64,000 nt of DNA from CAWHMS01 sp963830495 (GTDB lineage: Bacteria > Actinomycetota > Actinomycetes > Propionibacteriales > Nocardioidaceae). Of the stretch, positions 60,436-64,000 are shown in pieces (positions within the stretch are counted from its first letter, which is position 1; the number at the start of each line of letters is the position of its first letter). The notes under the pieces were generated by a model. That model worked only from the letters and a program-made list of their open reading frames with translations. It searched no databases and was not told where the DNA came from. The stretch is from NCBI GenBank assembly GCA_963830495.1, contig CAWHMS010000001.1, forward strand, positions 434,001-498,000. Direction: 5' to 3'. The translations under genes and the position numbers were made by a program.

Positions 60436-63400
60436 GTGACCACCGGCCCCGAAGGCCTGCGCCAGGCACTCGCGGAGCGCGTCGTGGTGGCCGACGGTGC
60501 CATGGGCACGATGCTCCAGCAGCACCAGCTCGACCTCGGCGACTTCGACGGGCTCGAGGGCTGCAACGAGATCCTCAACGTGACCCGGCCCGACGTCGTG
60601 CGCGCCATCCACGATGCCTACTTCGAGGTCGGGGCCGACTGCGTCGAGACCAACACCTTCGGTGCCAACCTGGCCAACCTCGCCGAGTACGACATCGCCG
60701 ACCGGATCCAGGAGCTCGCCCGGGCGGGCGCCGAGATCGCCCGGCAGGCGGCCGATGAGTGGGGGAGTGCCGAGCGGCCCCGCTGGGTGCTCGGGTCGGT
60801 CGGGCCGGGCACCAAGCTCCCGACCCTGGGGCACGTGGAGTTCACCCGGCTCCGCGACGCCTACGACGACCAGGTGCGCGGCATGCTCGATGGCGGAGTG
60901 GACGCCGTCCTCGTCGAGACTGCACAAGATCTGCTCCAGGCCAAGGCCGCGGTCGTCGCGGCTCGAAGCGCGATCGAGGCCGCCTCGGTCGACGTACCGC
61001 TCATCGTCAACGTCACCGTCGAGACGACCGGTTCGATGCTGCTGGGCACCGAGATCGGGGCAGCGCTGACAGCCCTCGAGCCGCTCGGCATCGACCTGAT
61101 CGGGCTCAACTGCGCGACCGGGCCGGCGGAGATGAGCGAACATCTTCGGTACTTGGCGCGAAACTCCGTGGTTGCCTTGGCCTGCATGCCGAACGCCGGG
61201 CTGCCCGAGCTCGGCCCGGTCGGCGCCGTCTACCCGCTCACTCCCACGCAGCTGGCCGACGCACACGACACGTTCACCCGCGAGTACGGACTGGCGCTCG
61301 TCGGAGGCTGTTGCGGTACGACGCCGGAGCACATCCGTCAGCTGGCCGACCGGGTGCGCGGACGACCGCTACCGGACCGATCGCCCCGACACGAGCCCGG
61401 CACCTCCTCGCTCTACCAGTCAGTGCCGTTCCGGCAGGACACCGCGTACCTGTCGGTCGGCGAGCGCACCAACGCCAACGGCAGCAAGGCATTCCGCGAG
61501 GCGATGCTGGCGGAGCACTGGGACGACTGCATCGAGATCGCGCGGGCCCAGATCCGCGACGGCGCCCACCTCCTCGACCTCTGTGTCGACTACGTCGGCC
61601 GGGACGGCGTGGCCGACATGCGACAGGTCGCATCCCGGCTGGCGACGTCGTCGACGCTGCCGATCATGCTCGACTCGACCGAGCCCGACGTACTCGAGGC
61701 CGGCCTGCAGCAGCTGGGGGGTCGGTGCGTGCTCAACTCGGTCAACTTCGAGGACGGCGACGCGGCAGGCTCCCGCTTCGACCGGATCGCGACGCTGGCC
61801 CGGCAGTACGGCGCTGCGGTGGTCGCGCTGACGATCGACGAGTCCGGTCAGGCCCGGACCGCCGAGCACAAGGTCGCCATCGCCGAACGCCTGCTCGACA
61901 CGCTGGCCCAGCGATACGGGATCGACGGGCACGACGTCCTCATCGATTGTCTGACGTTCACGCTCGCGACCGGTCAGGAGGAGTCGCGTCGAGACGGTAT
62001 CGAGACGATCGAGGCCATCCGCGAGTTGAAGCGTCGCCGCCCCGACGTGCAGACCGTGCTCGGGTTGTCGAACATCTCCTTCGGTCTCAGCCCGGCCGCA
62101 CGGCACGTGCTCAACTCGGTGTTCCTGCACGAGTGCACCCAGGGCGGGCTCGACGCGGCGATCGTGCACGCGAGCCGCATCCTGCCCGTGGCGAGGATTC
62201 CAGACGACCAGCGCGAGGCGGCGCTCGACCTCGTCTACGACCGGCGCCGTGACGGGTACGACCCGCTGCAGCGGCTTCTCGAGGTGTTCGCGGGCGTGAG
62301 TGCCGCCGACGCCAAGGCCGACCGGGCCGCGGAGCTCGCCGCGCTGCCGCTCTCCGAGCGGCTACAGCGGCGGATCATCGACGGCGAACGGCGTGGCCTC
62401 GAGGACGACCTCGACACGGCACTCGCCGCCGACAAGCCGGCGCTCGAGATCGTCAACGACGAGCTGCTGAGCGGCATGAAGGTCGTCGGGGAGCTGTTCG
62501 GGTCCGGCGAGATGCAGCTGCCGTTCGTGCTGCAGTCGGCCGAGGTGATGAAGGCTGCTGTGGCCCATCTGGAGCCGCACATGGAGAAGACGGACGACGA
62601 GGGCAAGGGCACGATCGTGCTGGCCACCGTCAAGGGCGACGTACACGACATCGGCAAGAACCTCGTCGACATCATCCTGACCAACAACGGCTACAGCGTC
62701 GTCAACATCGGGATCAAGCAGCCGGTGAGCGCCATCATCGACGCCGCCCAGGAGCACCGCGCCGACGTGATCGGCATGTCCGGCCTGCTGGTCAAGAGCA
62801 CTGTCGTCATGAAGGAGAACCTCGAGGAGCTCGAGCAGCGCAACCTCTCCACCCGGTGGCCGATCATGCTCGGCGGTGCCGCCCTCACCCGGGCGTACGT
62901 CGAGCAGGACCTCGCCGAGGCGTTCGCCGGTGACGTGCGCTACGCGCGAGACGCCTTCGAGGGCCTCCGACTCATGGACGCCTTGATGGCGGTGAAGAGA
63001 GGGGTCCCCGGGGCCGAGCTCCCGGAGCTGCGCAAACGGCGGGTGCGGCCCGCTCGTGCCGCCGAGCCTTCGGCGCCGATCGCTCCGGCAAGATCGGATG
63101 TGAGCACGTCCAACCCGGTGCCCACGCCGCCGTTCTGGGGTGACCGGGTGGTCAAGGGTGTCGCCCTGGCTGACTTCGCGTCGTACCTCGACGAGCGGGC
63201 GACCTTCATGGGTCAGTGGGGCCTCAAGACCTCGCGTGCGGACGGCGGTCCGTCGTACGAGGAGCTCGTCGAGAGGGAGGGCCGGCCGCGGCTGCGAGCG
63301 TGGCTCGACCGGATCCAGACCGACGGCATCCTCGAACCGGCAGTCGTCTACGGGTACTGGCCGTGCTATAGCGATAGTGACGACGTGGTCGTGCTCGACC

Positions 63401-63918
63401 CCGAGCGGCGCACCGCCGAGGTCGCGCGCTTCTCGTTCCCGCGCCAGCAGCGGGACCGGTTCTTGTGCCTGGCCGACTTCTTCCGGCCGAAGGAGAGCGG
63501 TGAGCTCGACGTCATCGCCTTCCACCTGGTCACCATGGGTCCTCGGGTCGCGGACGTGACCGCGGAGCTCTTCGCCGCCAACGCCTACCGCGACTACCTG
63601 GAGCTGCACGGCCTTTCAGTGCAGCTGACCGAGGCGCTCGCGGAGTACTGGCACGCGCGGGTGCGCAGCGAGCTCGGCTTCGGCGGCGAAGACGCAGCCG
63701 ACCTCGGCGACGTCTTCCGGCAGGGCTACCGCGGGTCGAGGTACTCCTTCGGCTACCCGGCCTGTCCTGAGCTCGAGGACCGGGCCACCCTGGTCAAGCT
63801 GCTGCGCCCCGACCGGATCGGGGTCGAGCTGAGCGAGGAGCTCCAGCTGCATCCCGAGCAGTCGACCGACGCGCTCGTGGTGCACCACCCCGAAGCCAAG
63901 TACTTCAACGCGCGCTGA
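60436..63918 (+). CDS. metH: cobalamin-dependent methionine synthase
   Basis: An 1160-aa modular enzyme transferring methyl from 5-methyltetrahydrofolate to homocysteine through cobalamin. Residues 1-310 are the homocysteine domain (VADGAMGTMLQQHQL, zinc Cys in GLNCATGP and GGCCGTTPEHI). Residues about 330-600 are the pterin-binding domain (YLSVGERTNANGSKAFREA). Around residue 734 is the B12-binding VKGDVHDIGKNLVDIIL. The C-terminal activation domain follows a linker (ASYLDERATFMGQWGLK, RGSRYSFGYPACPELED). The GTG at 60436 has GGGAGGAG upstream. Complete in all four modules. Confidence 0.96.
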   Translation: MTTGPEGLRQALAERVVVADGAMGTMLQQHQLDLGDFDGLEGCNEILNVTRPDVVRAIHDAYFEVGADCVETNTFGANLANLAEYDIADRIQELARAGAEIARQAADEWGSAERPRWVLGSVGPGTKLPTLGHVEFTRLRDAYDDQVRGMLDGGVDAVLVETAQDLLQAKAAVVAARSAIEAASVDVPLIVNVTVETTGSMLLGTEIGAALTALEPLGIDLIGLNCATGPAEMSEHLRYLARNSVVALACMPNAGLPELGPVGAVYPLTPTQLADAHDTFTREYGLALVGGCCGTTPEHIRQLADRVRGRPLPDRSPRHEPGTSSLYQSVPFRQDTAYLSVGERTNANGSKAFREAMLAEHWDDCIEIARAQIRDGAHLLDLCVDYVGRDGVADMRQVASRLATSSTLPIMLDSTEPDVLEAGLQQLGGRCVLNSVNFEDGDAAGSRFDRIATLARQYGAAVVALTIDESGQARTAEHKVAIAERLLDTLAQRYGIDGHDVLIDCLTFTLATGQEESRRDGIETIEAIRELKRRRPDVQTVLGLSNISFGLSPAARHVLNSVFLHECTQGGLDAAIVHASRILPVARIPDDQREAALDLVYDRRRDGYDPLQRLLEVFAGVSAADAKADRAAELAALPLSERLQRRIIDGERRGLEDDLDTALAADKPALEIVNDELLSGMKVVGELFGSGEMQLPFVLQSAEVMKAAVAHLEPHMEKTDDEGKGTIVLATVKGDVHDIGKNLVDIILTNNGYSVVNIGIKQPVSAIIDAAQEHRADVIGMSGLLVKSTVVMKENLEELEQRNLSTRWPIMLGGAALTRAYVEQDLAEAFAGDVRYARDAFEGLRLMDALMAVKRGVPGAELPELRKRRVRPARAAEPSAPIAPARSDVSTSNPVPTPPFWGDRVVKGVALADFASYLDERATFMGQWGLKTSRADGGPSYEELVEREGRPRLRAWLDRIQTDGILEPAVVYGYWPCYSDSDDVVVLDPERRTAEVARFSFPRQQRDRFLCLADFFRPKESGELDVIAFHLVTMGPRVADVTAELFAANAYRDYLELHGLSVQLTEALAEYWHARVRSELGFGGEDAADLGDVFRQGYRGSRYSFGYPACPELEDRATLVKLLRPDRIGVELSEELQLHPEQSTDALVVHHPEAKYFNAR

Positions 63919-64000
63919 GCCCTCGGTACGCCGACGCGGCGGCCCGGCCAAGGTCATCAGTCGATAACGAATCGCAACGTACGGCGCCCCGGGGGTGCCG

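Overview
The window is high-GC actinobacterial chromosome. It carries a mycothiol ligase gene (mshC), DUF3090/SCO1664-family and DUF5703 genes, a coenzyme-F420-type LLM oxidoreductase and a divergent glgM/glgC pair. Many starts are GTG and many promoters look leaderless. Together these suggest a Nocardioides-like member of the Nocardioidaceae; this is inferred from gene content only.

Layout. 0.1-0.8 kb: a vapBC toxin-antitoxin pair. 0.8-5.7 kb: a minus-strand branched-chain amino-acid ABC transporter operon (livK-H-M-G-F). 5.8-21.4 kb: housekeeping and small enzymes, including peptide deformylase, an extradiol dioxygenase, an aldo-keto reductase, the glgM/glgC pair, gamma-glutamyltransferase, a cyclophilin, a methyltransferase, VOC proteins, acylphosphatase, a PAP2 protein and a DUF6529/Rieske/27-aa peptide cluster. 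21.4-28.0 kb: secreted proteins, namely an endonuclease/exonuclease/phosphatase-fold enzyme, a beta-helix lipoprotein and a PGRP amidase with a ten-repeat FG-GAP tail. 28.3-32.6 kb: a polyamine ABC transporter with potDBC on the plus strand and potA facing it on the minus strand.

33.1-46.0 kb is the most notable region: a 12.9-kb integrated island bounded by a perfect 22-bp direct repeat that is the 3' end of a tRNA-Leu(GAG) gene. The intact tRNA lies at the right end, next to a tyrosine integrase. The cargo is one minus-strand run: APC amino-acid permease, P-type cation ATPase, ornithine carbamoyltransferase, carbamate kinase, arginine deiminase, a 44-aa His-rich membrane peptide, NhaC-type antiporter and YfcC-type carrier. 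This is a complete arginine-deiminase (ATP-yielding, ammonia-releasing) pathway with transporters. Short repeats with an 11-bp period lie near both ends, as expected of integrase arm sites. The permease, ATPase and integrase carry many single-base frameshifts, mostly insertions, while the three arc enzymes and NhaC are intact.

46.2-64 kb: M20 peptidase, LamG protein, GH15 glucanohydrolase, a second aldo-keto reductase, F420-type oxidoreductase, uppP, CorA, the conserved histidine phosphatase-DUF3090-SCO1664-mshC cluster, PAC2 protein and cobalamin-dependent methionine synthase (metH). A related 22-bp repeat family occurs at three convergent or intergenic sites (53.7, 54.8 and 59.3 kb).

A recurrent signal is TANNNT placed 6-7 nt before a start codon that lacks a Shine-Dalgarno sequence (at least 18 genes), indicating leaderless mRNAs. 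Several genes outside the island also have one frameshift each, so sequence accuracy should be considered before calling them pseudogenes.
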